A stretch of DNA of 30,977 nucleotides from a virus. Below, piece after piece: positions 8,452 through 17,036 of the stretch. The translations under genes and the position numbers were made by a program. The DNA lies in the IMG/VR virus record IMGVR_UViG_3300005288_000027, positions 1 through 30,977 of that record; one strand, written 5' to 3'. The notes under the pieces were generated by a model. The model saw nothing but the letters and a program-made list of their open reading frames with translations. It was not told the origin of the DNA and searched no databases. How positions within the stretch are numbered: position 1 is the stretch's first letter; every line of letters begins with the position of its first letter.

Positions 8452-9147
8452 TTACGGCGCCGAGTTGTTCGAAGGCGAGGCCGACGAGATCGAGGATTTG
8501 GCGAACAGCCCGTAAGGACGCATTGCCGATACCAGAGCGGCGAGCGCCCAGGTCGAACTGAAGATCAGCTTCGAAGCGTTGAACTCACCGGCCAGATAAG
8601 CGCCAGCAGTGACGGGGCCATCCGTCGCATCCGCGTCATCGACGAGAATGGCAACCGGGGTCTGACTGCCGTCCGATGCAGTGCGAACACACTGGATGTA
8701 GGTGCCGACGGCATCGAAGACGTTGATGGTGAAGTTATCGCCAACCACGAACGCGGTACCGCCCGCAGTGATAGTGAAACCGATTTCGGCGTGACTGAAC
8801 GCGGTACCCACGGTGGCATTACCCAGCACAACACCTTCTGGGTCAGTCACCTTGAACACTGTGGCCGAGGTGGCCAGCAGCGCGTACCCGCCAGTTTCGA
8901 TGGCAGAACCAACGACCACAGTACCAACGGTACCGTTGCCGGTGTTACTCGACCCGGCCACTACCTGCACAGGGTTGACGTTTTGTTGGCCCAGCACCGT
9001 ACCGCGCTTCAGCACGCCGGCACCCAGCAGAATTGGCTGTGTAACCAGATTGCGCGCATCGGCGATCAGTTGATCAGGAATGTAGACCTGAGCCTGGACG
9101 CCTGGCTGTTGAGGATTATCGCGAATTTCAGTTGGGGTCAGCGACAT
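8452..9147 (-). CDS. Head decoration protein (lambda gpD-like)
   Basis: The 231-residue protein contains AGVLKRGTVLGQ, GTVGTVVVGS and repeated GGTAFVVGDNF-type beta segments, then VDDADATDGPVTAGAYLAGEFNASKL, as in HDPD decoration proteins. It is longer than lambda gpD (about 110 residues), with the extra length in the middle beta-rich part. It lies between the scaffold-like gene and the capsid gene, matching the lambda order C-(Nu3)-D-E. Confidence 0.85.
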   Translation of the reverse strand: MSLTPTEIRDNPQQPGVQAQVYIPDQLIADARNLVTQPILLGAGVLKRGTVLGQQNVNPVQVVAGSSNTGNGTVGTVVVGSAIETGGYALLATSATVFKVTDPEGVVLGNATVGTAFSHAEIGFTITAGGTAFVVGDNFTINVFDAVGTYIQCVRTASDGSQTPVAILVDDADATDGPVTAGAYLAGEFNASKLIFSSTWALAALVSAMRPYGLFAKSSISSASPSNNSAP

Positions 9148-9174
9148 GCTGTCGATCTCCGTTAGACGTTTGGG

Positions 9175-9828
9175 TTAGCGTGTCTGAGGCTGAGCGCGAG
9201 CTGCGGCCGCAATGATTTGTTGCGCGACCGGCGAAACATCAGCCGGGAGATCGTCACCACCACCGGCGCCAACATTCTGGACCTTGGCAGCGGCCATGCG
9301 GTCTTTGAAATTGCCGCCCTTACCACCGACTGCTCCGGCGGCGTTGATTGCGCTGATCGCCGCATCAGCCGACATGCCGGTGTCAAAAGCAAACACGCAA
9401 GCCTGTTCCGGACTGCCGGCCTTGAAACCGTGGGCCACGATCTGGGCGCAGCGCGCACGCTCTTGGCTGACGATGGCCTGCCTAGATGCCGTTTCTTCGT
9501 CGCCATCCTCGGCGTCAGGATCGTCAGAATCATCATCGGCGCGTTTGGCTTTACGCCCTTTAGCGTCATCCTTGTCCGGATCGTCACCCTCGCTCTTGGC
9601 GCCTTTGGCACCACCGTCATCGTCATCCTTGTCGTCTTTGTCGCTTTCGGCCTTATTACCTTTGGTTTTTTTGCCTTGGGTATCGTCGTCCTTGTCCGGA
9701 TCGTCACCCTCGCCCTTGGCACGCTTGGATTTATCCTCGTCGTCGCCTTCATCGGCGCGCGGATGGAAACCCAGCAGCTGGGCAAACGGCATCGCCGCAC
9801 TCAGTCTGTTTCGAATGGTCATGGTCAA
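9175..9828 (-). CDS. Highly acidic scaffold-like protein
   Basis: Residues about 25-115 of this 217-residue protein are nearly all Asp, Glu, Lys and Gly, with the unit EGDDPDKDD occurring twice. The C-terminal half (ERARCAQIVAHGFKAGSPEQACVFAFDTGMSADAAISAINAA) is helical and resembles a segment often seen at the end of phage S49 protease/scaffold genes. The position between protease and decoration genes is where Nu3-type scaffold function sits in lambda. Scaffold role is inferred. Another frame here (9162-9800) is also open, but it is an arginine/threonine-rich shadow of the acidic repeats. Confidence 0.65.
   Translation of the reverse strand: MTMTIRNRLSAAMPFAQLLGFHPRADEGDDEDKSKRAKGEGDDPDKDDDTQGKKTKGNKAESDKDDKDDDDGGAKGAKSEGDDPDKDDAKGRKAKRADDDSDDPDAEDGDEETASRQAIVSQERARCAQIVAHGFKAGSPEQACVFAFDTGMSADAAISAINAAGAVGGKGGNFKDRMAAAKVQNVGAGGGDDLPADVSPVAQQIIAAAARAQPQTR
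9570..9720 (-). repeat. 31-bp direct repeat inside the acidic gene
   Basis: Positions 9570-9600 and 9690-9720 are the same apart from one base (9594 against 9714). They encode the two EGDDPDKDD units, spaced 120 bases apart, so the reading frame is kept. Confidence 0.8.
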
Positions 9829-9846
9829 TCCTCTGAATGGTTGGTG

Positions 9847-10725
9847 CTAGGCCAGCTGGGAAATCAGCGCCCGGAAAGCGGCGTCGGGCGCCGCGACAGC
9901 GTCGGCCAAGCCAGCAGCAACACCGGCGGCGCCGAGGTAGGTGCCAGCTTGGGTTGCGCGAACCTTGCTGGCCGCGATGTTTCGGTTGCGGGCGACGGTT
10001 TCCACAAACAACTCGCCCATGGTGTCGATGTCATCCTGGAACCGCGCCAGCGCCGGCGCTGATAAAGGGATCTCGGAGTGGCCGTCGGCCTTGCGATCGC
10101 CGTAGGTGATGAACGTCACCTCGATGCCGGCGGAAGTCAGCGCCTTGGAAAAATCGACATGCATGCAGATCACGCCAATCGAGCCGGTGCCACCAGTGCG
10201 CGGAACGTAAATCTTGTCAGCGGCACTGGCCAAGGCATAGGCCGCCGAATATGCCGACTCATTGAGAATCGACCAGATAGGCTTGACCCCGCGGGCACTG
10301 TAAATAGTGTCGACCAAGTCGAAGCAGCCCGAGACCTCACCACCTGGTGAGTCGACATCCAACACGATCGCCTCAACTTTGGGGTCATACAGAGCGGTCA
10401 GGAAGGCTTGGCGCAACCCGTCGTAACCGGTCATGCCACTCCACGGCCGGAGCGTCCCGGTTTTCTGCACCAGCGTGCCGTGGATGGGAATAACTGCCAC
10501 GCTCCCAACCAGGTCGTAGCCGGTATCGCGAGACTCGCGATCGGCGTAGCTGTAGCCATCGCCCTCCAAGGCAAGTGGCGTCAGGTCAATGGCATCGCCG
10601 CTGACCCGCATCATGCGTCCGATGCCCATTCGCTCAGCAAGGGCGGCCATGATGACTTCGGCTTTCTCCGGCCGGATCGCTACCGGTACGTTGAAGAGCC
10701 GTTGAGCAAGATGTCCAAATTGCAT
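9847..10725 (-). CDS. S49 family prohead protease (lambda gpC-like)
   Basis: From ATG at 10725 the product is 292 residues. It has SVAVIPIHGTLVQ (about 75-87), VLDVDSPGGEVSG (121-133), ESAYSAAYALASAADKIYV with likely nucleophile Ser160, TGSIGV (180-185) and GDRKADGH with likely general base Lys212. These are the SppA/gpC hallmarks. It would process head proteins during assembly. The start codon overlaps the portal stop (TAATG). A longer frame upstream to 10890 overlaps the portal coding region and is not used. Confidence 0.88.
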   Translation of the reverse strand: MQFGHLAQRLFNVPVAIRPEKAEVIMAALAERMGIGRMMRVSGDAIDLTPLALEGDGYSYADRESRDTGYDLVGSVAVIPIHGTLVQKTGTLRPWSGMTGYDGLRQAFLTALYDPKVEAIVLDVDSPGGEVSGCFDLVDTIYSARGVKPIWSILNESAYSAAYALASAADKIYVPRTGGTGSIGVICMHVDFSKALTSAGIEVTFITYGDRKADGHSEIPLSAPALARFQDDIDTMGELFVETVARNRNIAASKVRATQAGTYLGAAGVAAGLADAVAAPDAAFRALISQLA

Positions 10726-12380
10726 TAGGTAGGCCTCGGTTTCTGTATGGCTTCGTCCGCCGACGTATATCCGCCAGGGATCTGCATGCCGGCCCATGTC
10801 GGACAAGGAATGCCCAGTTCTTTGAACTTGTCGATTTCGCGCTTGCGCTGCTCGAGCACTTCCTCGTAATCCAACCCTTGCTCCATGCATTCCTGCTGCA
10901 GCGTGGAAAGACCCGCATCCATACCCAGTACCGCGCCTTGCTTTTCTGCGACAGGATCAATCCAGCCACGAGCAGGCCCCATCCATTCGGCACGCGAGTA
11001 CATCGAGCGGCACTCCATGAACTCCGGAGCACCATGGGGCAGCGGGTAGTCGTCGACTTCCATGGATTCCTCCATGAAGCACCCCAGCACCGGCTGTGCG
11101 GTGTTGTTGGCAAAGTCGTTACGACGACGCGTCAGGGTTTTGAATGCCTCCAGCAGAGCGCCACGCGCCGAGCTGTAGTTGGTATCCGACCAATCGTGCG
11201 ACATCTGCTGTGCCGACAAGCCTGTGGCCGAGGCAAAGTTGTTCAGGAACGATTTCTCGAACCCTGCAAAATTGGCATTCGGCCGGGTTGCGGTGACTGC
11301 GTTGATCTTCTCGCCGGGAAACAGAATCGGTACTCGTGCTTCACCGAGCATGGTTTTTCGGCTGGCATGGTAATCAGCGCGCTGATCCTGATAGGCCGAA
11401 ATGTCGTCCCCTTCACCGACGGCTTCCGCAACCAGACTGTGATCGAAAGGGCTTTCGATGTAGGCCCCGAAAATCGAATTGATCACCGCCGCATCCAGTT
11501 CGACGGCGTCGTATTTTGCGAGCATTTTCATGCGCTGCAGAATCGGCGCGAAAATGCCTGAACCGCCACGGTGCTGCGAAGCCCGATCATGATCGAAGTC
11601 ATGAATGATGATCGGCCGACCCCACTCGGTTTCCCGAGGGATCTGTTCCCAGGTCACGCTGTCGGCAGCTGCCCACCAGTCACCCTGATGTGCTTTGCGA
11701 ATCCAGTACGCCTTGGCGGCACCAAATCCATCAAGTACGACGCCACCACGAGACGAGTTTGAATCGAATTGCTGCTGTGGGTTGCTCAACCGATCCGGAT
11801 CGATCAGCTGGATCGCTGTCGCATACCTCGCACGGCCAAGGCCCACGCGTTCAGGGATATAGCAGGCCTGCATCAAGGAGTCGCCGTCGATCAGCTTGTG
11901 GCGAAAGCCCAGACGCATCATCTGTGTAATGGTCAGCGAACGCTGTGCGTCGCAGTAACGGCCCGTGTCAAACGCCCACGTCCGATAGTTCGCGCTGGCA
12001 ACTTGGGCAAACTCGTGCGCCCAAGTGGCATCAAAGGCCTTTTTACCGGTATAGGCCGCCAAGGCACGCCAGTCCGGTTTGATCAATGGTCGGAAGTGAC
12101 CGCCAATGGCGTTGTCGAGAATGCGGGTGACAGCGCCCGATGCCCATCCATCATTTCGGACCAGGTCCCGGACACGGGAAACGATCCGGTCACGGTACAT
12201 GTTGAGCTCGCCATCTGGCGAACCGAGGACTGGGTTCCAGCCAGAGACATGCTCACCGTAGATATCAGCAGCGTCGTAGGGCGAACCACCACCGGGTGCA
12301 AGCATCTTTCCCCGGCTCGGCCGCAAAGGCTGGATCGGCTTACCGTCGAGCCCAACAATCGATACAGGGTTATTCATCAC
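10725..12380 (-). CDS. Portal protein (lambda gpB family)
   Basis: The 551-residue protein has the lambda-portal pattern: RDLVRNDGWASGAVTRILDNAIGGHFRPLIKPDW near the N-terminus, DGDSLMQACYIPERVG, LIDPDRLSNP, IIHDFDHDRASQHRGGSGIFAPILQRMKMLAKYDAVELDAAVINS, and TGLSAQQMSHDWSDTNYSSARGALLEAFKT. It forms the dodecameric DNA channel at one capsid vertex. It overlaps the gpW-like gene by four bases and abuts the protease start. Confidence 0.93.
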   Translation of the reverse strand: MMNNPVSIVGLDGKPIQPLRPSRGKMLAPGGGSPYDAADIYGEHVSGWNPVLGSPDGELNMYRDRIVSRVRDLVRNDGWASGAVTRILDNAIGGHFRPLIKPDWRALAAYTGKKAFDATWAHEFAQVASANYRTWAFDTGRYCDAQRSLTITQMMRLGFRHKLIDGDSLMQACYIPERVGLGRARYATAIQLIDPDRLSNPQQQFDSNSSRGGVVLDGFGAAKAYWIRKAHQGDWWAAADSVTWEQIPRETEWGRPIIIHDFDHDRASQHRGGSGIFAPILQRMKMLAKYDAVELDAAVINSIFGAYIESPFDHSLVAEAVGEGDDISAYQDQRADYHASRKTMLGEARVPILFPGEKINAVTATRPNANFAGFEKSFLNNFASATGLSAQQMSHDWSDTNYSSARGALLEAFKTLTRRRNDFANNTAQPVLGCFMEESMEVDDYPLPHGAPEFMECRSMYSRAEWMGPARGWIDPVAEKQGAVLGMDAGLSTLQQECMEQGLDYEEVLEQRKREIDKFKELGIPCPTWAGMQIPGGYTSADEAIQKPRPT

Positions 12381-12646
12381 TTGAACCTGAATGTGAGAGG
12401 TCGACGGGCCCGGCCAACAATGCCGAGCTGTTGCTGCAGCATCTGAATGATGTTTACGAGTTGGGAAATATTGGCCCGGGTGAAGGTGATGCTCTTCGAG
12501 CCGTCACCCTGGGTGTAGGTCGCGGTTTCCACCTTGCCGCCCATCGATAATTGGAGGTAGGCCTGCTGGGCATTCTGCAAGGACACCTGCAATAACTCCC
12601 GGGAAATGCCCGCCAACAAACTACTGTTTGGGCCACAACGGTTCAT
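12377..12646 (-). CDS. Head-tail connector, lambda gpW family
   Basis: The 89-residue protein has LLAGISRELLQVSLQNAQQAYLQLSMGGKVETATY followed by GDGSKSITFTRANISQLVNIIQMLQQQLG, which matches the alpha-beta-beta-alpha gpW fold. gpW plugs the portal after packaging. It lies between terminase and portal, as in lambda. Confidence 0.85.
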   Translation of the reverse strand: MNRCGPNSSLLAGISRELLQVSLQNAQQAYLQLSMGGKVETATYTQGDGSKSITFTRANISQLVNIIQMLQQQLGIVGRARRPLTFRFK

Positions 12647-12662
12647 GGGATAACTCCAGGTC

Positions 12663-12678
12663 TGCCCCGCCGGAGCGG
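12663..12678 (-). other. GC-rich hairpin between terminase and gpW genes
   Basis: The 16 bases around CCCCGCCGGAGCGGGG can form a hairpin. No T-run follows on the minus strand, so this is not a clear terminator. It may protect or pause the transcript. Confidence 0.4.
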
Positions 12679-12685
12679 GGACGTT

Positions 12686-14824
12686 CTACGCGAGCCGGCT
12701 GGCCAGCGTTTTTTTCTTGATGGGTTTCGACGGAATGACTTGCGGGCCAGTTTTCTTTCCTTCTGGCTCGGACTCATCCAGCGGAGCTGCTGGCTCTGGC
12801 TCTGGGCGATGAACAGGGATACCGATCAGCGCGTTGACCTTTTCAGCCAACTTGTTCAGCTTGATACCCATGTGCATGAGCCCGCATAGCGCGGCATATC
12901 CGTACACGCGGCAGTCGAGACCTTCGTTTGCACGGCCAGGCCGGGGCTCCCAGACGCGATACTTCACGCCTCCCGTCTCTTTCACCACCGACCGCTCAGC
13001 AGTGAGCTGGGCGAAGTAGTTGATGTCGCGACTGACCGGGAAGTGCATGTAACCCGGACCCGGTTTGTCCTTCATCAAGCGCGTCACGATGGTGTCTTTG
13101 GCTGCGTTCACCCCCAGCATGACTGGGCGATAGGTGGCTTTGCTGCGCCGGCTTGGCACTTTCGTCGGCCAAACAGGAGAGCGTTTGCCGTTCCGCGCTG
13201 ACTCACCTTTGATCGCCCAGATTCGGCGACCGATGCGAGCTTTGCAGAAGGCATAGACCGCCTGCGTGTGGTGACCGCCGGAGTCGAAACACGCGGCCAT
13301 CACCGGAAAGGCGTAACCATCGGCGCGATACCAGATGCGTTTGAGATACGCATCGAGTAAGGCCTGAGTTTCTGGTTGATCGAACTCGCCTTCGATGACG
13401 TGATAATCAATCGACCAGGACTCTTCGTTGACGCCCCAACCGATGACTTCCATTTCCAGCCGGTAGTCCTGGCAGTCGATGCCGACGGTGATCAATGCGA
13501 CACCGTCGGGCACCTCTGCTGCCCAGATTTCACAGCGTGCCGCCAGACTTTCAATCTGGATCTCCCGGCCGGAGTTCTTCCGGTAAGGAAGGCCAAGCTG
13601 GGTATTGTAAAAAGCGAGCTTCATATCCTCGTCGTCGCCACAGGCCAACCATTTGCGAGCAATGTCTGCCGGCTTGTCTTTAGACCAGGGGCTGTACAGC
13701 TTCGACGCGGTGAAGCCCGCGTGTTCGTTATCGACCGGGTGGCTGCCACAGGTTGGACAACGCGCCAGATAAACCGAATGCCGTGGACTTTCCGAGAGCG
13801 TCCAAACGCGCTCTACGGCACCAATACGGTCAAGATTCCAAGAGGCTTCGTACTGCTCAAGCGGCTGATGCCGATCACCGCAGCACTGGAAGACCTTCGT
13901 CTGATGCCAGCGAATGCTGCGCAACGACTTGAGGCGATCACCTTCGGACCACTGATCACCGCATCCCTCGCAATACATCCGCGCAGTCTTTGGCAGGTGA
14001 GCGCCGGTGTCCGGATCCTTCTGCCAATGGACGTGTTTGAAAAACTCGGGAAACTGCCGATGTCCACAAGCAGGACACGCCACAGAGGCGCGGCGTTGAT
14101 CGGATGCCAGGTAGCTTTTCTCGATACGGGATTCATCTTCAACCGTCGGCGAGCAAGCCCGCACCGAAAGCCAGTTGGCCCCGAAGCTGGCCGTCCGCTC
14201 TTCAGCGAGCATGATCGGGTCGCCCTCACGGGTGATCGGGTATTTGTCGACCTCGTCACTCAGCAGAATGCGAATCGGCCGGCGCGCCAGGTTGTCCGGG
14301 CTACCGGCACCGGCCAGGGCCAAAAACCCACCTGGGAAGGCCTTGTACAAAAGCGTCTCATCTGAGGACCGGGTCTTGCCTGTACCCACCAAGGCACGCA
14401 GGACAGGGGTTGTACGGACCAGAGGGCTGATGCGTTCCTTGGAGAACTGCTCGGCGGCCGCTTCCTTGGGTTGCAGCAACAACATCGGGCACGGGTCAAG
14501 GTGCGCGAAGTAGCCGAAGATATTTTCCAATAGTGCCGTTTTCAGCAACTGGGTGCTGACCATCACGGTGATGACGTGCACACCGGCTTCTGTCACCGCC
14601 ATCATCGGACCGCGGGCCACCTCAACCGTCGAAGTTTCCCAGTTACCGGAAATGGCGCCAGCCTCTTTGGCCAAGCGGCGATACCGGTCTGCCCAGTCTG
14701 GAACGGTGATACGTGGTGGTGGAGTCCAGCCTTGGCGATAAGCGAGGACCAGGCGATCAGGTTTCGCTAACGAACTCGACCTCAATTTCTGGCTCGCCGA
14801 GCTGGCTGATGTGTTTGTGGACAT
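12686..14824 (-). CDS. Terminase large subunit (lambda gpA family)
   Basis: The 712-residue protein has a degenerate Walker A-like segment (about residues 87-97, VMVSTQLLKT), an adenine/Q-motif-like LLLQPKE, and Walker B ILLSDEVDKYP (about 186-196, with Asp190-Glu191). Cysteine pairs follow (CPACGH, CEGCGDQW, CPTCGSHP). The nuclease part starts near ITVGIDCQDYRLEMEVIGWG and includes a second acidic site in ACFDSGGHHTQAVY. It packages DNA and should cut at a cos site. The start lies 68 bases inside the small-subunit gene; GGAG lies only one base before ATG, so the exact start is less sure than the gene. Confidence 0.93.
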   Translation of the reverse strand: MSTNTSASSASQKLRSSSLAKPDRLVLAYRQGWTPPPRITVPDWADRYRRLAKEAGAISGNWETSTVEVARGPMMAVTEAGVHVITVMVSTQLLKTALLENIFGYFAHLDPCPMLLLQPKEAAAEQFSKERISPLVRTTPVLRALVGTGKTRSSDETLLYKAFPGGFLALAGAGSPDNLARRPIRILLSDEVDKYPITREGDPIMLAEERTASFGANWLSVRACSPTVEDESRIEKSYLASDQRRASVACPACGHRQFPEFFKHVHWQKDPDTGAHLPKTARMYCEGCGDQWSEGDRLKSLRSIRWHQTKVFQCCGDRHQPLEQYEASWNLDRIGAVERVWTLSESPRHSVYLARCPTCGSHPVDNEHAGFTASKLYSPWSKDKPADIARKWLACGDDEDMKLAFYNTQLGLPYRKNSGREIQIESLAARCEIWAAEVPDGVALITVGIDCQDYRLEMEVIGWGVNEESWSIDYHVIEGEFDQPETQALLDAYLKRIWYRADGYAFPVMAACFDSGGHHTQAVYAFCKARIGRRIWAIKGESARNGKRSPVWPTKVPSRRSKATYRPVMLGVNAAKDTIVTRLMKDKPGPGYMHFPVSRDINYFAQLTAERSVVKETGGVKYRVWEPRPGRANEGLDCRVYGYAALCGLMHMGIKLNKLAEKVNALIGIPVHRPEPEPAAPLDESEPEGKKTGPQVIPSKPIKKKTLASRLA

Positions 14825-15362
14825 ACTCCGTCAATGCTCCGACCACACGATCAGCCTCAAGCCCAAGGTCCGCAGCCAAGAGTGGGCCAATACGGGTAGG
14901 CCAGTTGAGCCAGGCATCACGTGATGCCCGCGCTTGTTCAAATAGGATTTTTTCCGCGATCTCCAGAGAGACCAGGGCGCCAGACTTCTGCTCGTATTCG
15001 AGCTGACGTAAAAGCGCTAGGTAGTTCTCTTTCAGGCGCAGGGCTTCGGCATAGTCGCGGGTGGCAACTCCGCCGTTTTCCAGCAACCACAGCGCCTGCC
15101 CTTCGAGCGACTCATCCTCGTCCGGCAAGAGGTTTGCAGTGCGCGGCTCGACCTGCGAACTGCGAACCGCAGGGTTCGCACTTTGGTTCGCACTGTTCGC
15201 AGCCTTCGCATTACCTTCTCGCCAGCTGCTTCCAGCCAGCGCCGGATTTATCGAGCCGTCGGCGAAAGCCACGAGGCGCTTGAGTTTCAGCGCTTTTCGA
15301 ACCAGCGTGTCGGACACGCCTTCGCGTCTCGCGAACTCGCGAATGGAGATGCCTTCTTTCAT
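14757..15362 (-). CDS. Terminase small subunit (Nu1-like)
   Basis: The 201-residue protein starts with a winged-helix-type DNA-binding segment (ISIREFARREGVSDTLVRKALKLKRL, about residues 5-30), as in Nu1. A linker rich in Ala, Asn and Ser (about 50-75) follows, then an acidic helical region and a C-terminal part (LEIAEKILFEQARASRDAWLNWPTRIGPLLAADLGLE) that probably binds the large subunit. It recognises the packaging site. No strong ribosome site precedes the ATG. The linker is encoded by repeated TTCGCA units. Confidence 0.85.
   Translation of the reverse strand: MKEGISIREFARREGVSDTLVRKALKLKRLVAFADGSINPALAGSSWREGNAKAANSANQSANPAVRSSQVEPRTANLLPDEDESLEGQALWLLENGGVATRDYAEALRLKENYLALLRQLEYEQKSGALVSLEIAEKILFEQARASRDAWLNWPTRIGPLLAADLGLEADRVVGALTEYVHKHISQLGEPEIEVEFVSET
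15156..15212. repeat. TTCGCA repeat cluster in the small terminase gene
   Basis: The hexamer TTCGCA occurs four times on the plus strand in this stretch, with further inverted GCGAAC/TGCGAA copies at its left end. One more inverted copy (GTGCGAAC) lies at 15377-15384 just outside the gene. Terminase small subunits bind repeated sites close to cos, so this could be a binding array; it may equally be only the DNA of an Ala/Asn/Ser linker. Confidence 0.45.
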
Positions 15363-15523
15363 TGTCGGGCCCGGGGTGCGAACACCTTTGAGACTTCATA
15401 GCTGGGGGAGAAGCGCGGCGCGCAATGCCCTCGATGCCAGAAGGGCGCAGAGGGACCCATCATGGGGGGGGGTACCCCTCCCGAGGACGTCTCGACGCAC
15501 CACGACGGTGCAGGGAGGGTGCC
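15363..15523. other. Non-coding stretch upstream of terminase, candidate cos region
   Basis: About 160 bases lie without a convincing gene between the small terminase start and the upstream gene. They include nine consecutive G residues (15464-15472) and the palindrome GGGGTACCCC (15469-15478). In phages with gpA-type terminase, cos lies just before the terminase genes. The exact nick position cannot be read from sequence. Confidence 0.4.
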
Positions 15524-16153
15524 TCAGCGCGCCGTCGCGAGCGCGTGCCCGATGGCCTCAGCGAACACGGCATTGAAGCGGCGGTTCACGAGTGCCTGGG
15601 CGCGGCTGCGATAGTTCAGGCGCTTGGTCACGGCCAACGCATCGCCGAAACGGATCAGCAACTTGAGATGTGCAGCGACCTTCTTCTTCGCCGGTATCCG
15701 CTGCCACACACCATTGACCATGCCTGCCTTGGTCTTCACTGGACCGATGAACACATCAGCCCGGGCCTTCAACCGCTCAAGGGCCTTGCGAGGTAATTGA
15801 CCATACTTGTCGAGCTTGATGTTCTTCGGGTTGAGCAGCGCGCGACCAGATAGAACATGCGAGCCACCTTCCTCGTAGGGCGCCAAGTACTTGGCCGCGA
15901 TGGGTTTGACGTAGATGATCGCCTTCAGCGTGTCCTTCCTTGCACCTTGGACACCAACTGACCTCTGCGTAAATGGTCGGGGCTGCTTGAAGGTCGACGC
16001 GATGTTATCAATCTCATCATCCGCAACCTCGGTACCAATAGCGGTCAGCGCACGAGCTGTCGCATATCCGATCTGTTTGTACGCAAGAGCCGAAAGCTTC
16101 TTGGTCAGTTCCTTCACGTCGTATCGGACGGATATTGCAATTGGCCCCGACAT
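15524..16153 (-). CDS. gpZ-like minor tail/neck protein (tentative)
   Basis: The 209-residue protein begins SVRYDVKELTKKLSALAYKQIGYATARALTAIGTEVADDEIDNI and then has QPRPFTQRSVGVQGARKDTLKAIIYVK and APYEEGGSHV. This resembles the gpZ minor tail family, where a helix is followed by an arginine-rich part and a beta region, but the match is not certain. It is basic. Its position upstream of terminase, not in the tail cluster, is unusual for gpZ but fits a late gene. It precedes the presumed cos region. Confidence 0.5.
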   Translation of the reverse strand: MSGPIAISVRYDVKELTKKLSALAYKQIGYATARALTAIGTEVADDEIDNIASTFKQPRPFTQRSVGVQGARKDTLKAIIYVKPIAAKYLAPYEEGGSHVLSGRALLNPKNIKLDKYGQLPRKALERLKARADVFIGPVKTKAGMVNGVWQRIPAKKKVAAHLKLLIRFGDALAVTKRLNYRSRAQALVNRRFNAVFAEAIGHALATAR

Positions 16154-16186
16154 CTCGACTCCCCATCACACACTTTCTGTCGCTGA

Positions 16187-16423
16187 TCAGCTCGATTGTT
16201 CGTCGGGCTTCTGTACGTCTTCACGCAGCTTTGGCTGCTGAATGACCCGAGACACCGCAACGGCGACACCGAGTACCATGTTCACCGAGGCAAACACCAG
16301 CGGGTCAACAGCACCTTGGAACGCTGACCAGCCAGTGGCCGCAGCATTGAGCGCGACACCAACGATCGCCAATTGAACACTGGTCATTCGCCAGAACTTT
16401 CGCCATTCAGGGATTAGGGTCAT
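16187..16423 (-). CDS. Holin-like small membrane protein
   Basis: From the ATG at 16423 the product is 78 residues: MTLIPEWRKFWRMTSVQLAIVG, a first hydrophobic segment (VQLAIVGVALNAAATGWSAF), then a second (PLVFASVNMVLGVAVAVSRVI), and a charged C-terminus. Two membrane segments and a charged tail fit a class II holin, and similar EWRKxWRM proteins of Pseudomonas phages are annotated so. A longer frame to 16465 would start inside the lipoprotein gene. The start chosen overlaps the lipoprotein gene by 17 bases. Confidence 0.65.
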   Translation of the reverse strand: MTLIPEWRKFWRMTSVQLAIVGVALNAAATGWSAFQGAVDPLVFASVNMVLGVAVAVSRVIQQPKLREDVQKPDEQSS

Positions 16424-16649
16424 GAGCTTTCTTCGCTGCAGGTAGTTGCTCGAGGCTTTCGGCATAGCGCTTCCACTCGTCGCGACTCTTCAGAGCTTTC
16501 CGCAGCTGCTCGCTTTGGCCTTCGACTGGAACGCATGGTTCGCTGATGTAGCGGTAAAGGGTGGTGTGTTGAACCTTGGGCGGCTCGGTGATCGTGTCTG
16601 TCTGTGCGCACCCAGTGAGCAGCATGAGGACGATCAGAAGACGCTTCAC
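16407..16649 (-). CDS. Small lipoprotein, probable outer-membrane spanin (Rz1-like)
   Basis: The 80-residue protein has a signal sequence MKRLLIVLMLLTGC with a lipobox (LLTGC, lipidated Cys14). The mature part includes CVPVEGQSEQLRKALKSRDEWKRYAESLEQL. A short phage lipoprotein beside a membrane-anchored coiled-coil gene fits an o-spanin. It overlaps the upstream gene by four bases. The spanin role is inferred from architecture and neighbours. Confidence 0.6.
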   Translation of the reverse strand: MKRLLIVLMLLTGCAQTDTITEPPKVQHTTLYRYISEPCVPVEGQSEQLRKALKSRDEWKRYAESLEQLPAAKKAHDPNP

Positions 16650-16963
16650 TTGGGTCTACCCATCTGGGCTAAAGCCTTGAGGCTCTCACCTACCTGGTTG
16701 ACCTGAAACTCTTGGCGCTGGGTCGAGATGCGCAGGGAGTCGACGAGCTTGTCTGTCGACTCCCTCGATCGCTCCAAGGAATCAACCCGCTGGCCGATGA
16801 GAGCCTGATTGGTCTGGTAGTTGGCGAGCTGCACCTGGAGTGATCCGAGCGAGCCCACCACATACACAAACGCACCAATGGCGCCGGCAGATAAGATCGT
16901 TTGCAATATCGGGACAGCGACCTTGAATGTGGCGCTGTCTGCAATGCGCGAAACTTCTGTCAT
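16646..16963 (-). CDS. Membrane-anchored coiled-coil protein, possible inner-membrane spanin
   Basis: From ATG at 16963 the product is 105 residues. One membrane segment (about 15-40, VPILQTILSAGAIGAFVYVV) is followed by a helical periplasmic-type region (LANYQTNQALIGQRVDSLERSRESTDKLVDSL). Together with the overlapping lipoprotein gene this looks like an i-spanin/o-spanin pair. A longer frame would start with TTG at 17005, inside the terminator hairpin at 16980-17003, and I reject it. Confidence 0.55.
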   Translation of the reverse strand: MTEVSRIADSATFKVAVPILQTILSAGAIGAFVYVVGSLGSLQVQLANYQTNQALIGQRVDSLERSRESTDKLVDSLRISTQRQEFQVNQVGESLKALAQMGRPK

Positions 16964-16979
16964 GAGCGGCACCGTGAAT

Positions 16980-17003
16980 AAAAAAGGCGCCGTGTGAGGC
17001 GCC
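16980..17003 (-). terminator. Intrinsic terminator before the membrane cassette
   Basis: GGCGCC repeated around a six-base loop forms a stem on the minus strand, followed by six T residues. It lies 34 bases past the stop of the 85-residue gene. Confidence 0.75.
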
Positions 17004-17036
17004 AAACGCTGGGGAGCAGCGGTTAATTTGATGGCC

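Noticed and set aside
9162-9800. Alternative minus-strand frame over the acidic gene
   Set aside because: It is Arg/Thr/Met-rich because it reads the acidic repeats in another phase; the acidic frame has the conserved helical end and fits the gene order.
9217-10062. Long plus-strand open frame (281 codons)
   Set aside because: It is antisense to the acidic and protease genes and its hydrophobic composition comes from the complement of Asp/Lys codons.
13376-14365. Plus-strand open frame of 329 codons
   Set aside because: It is antisense to the large terminase gene, which is clearly real.
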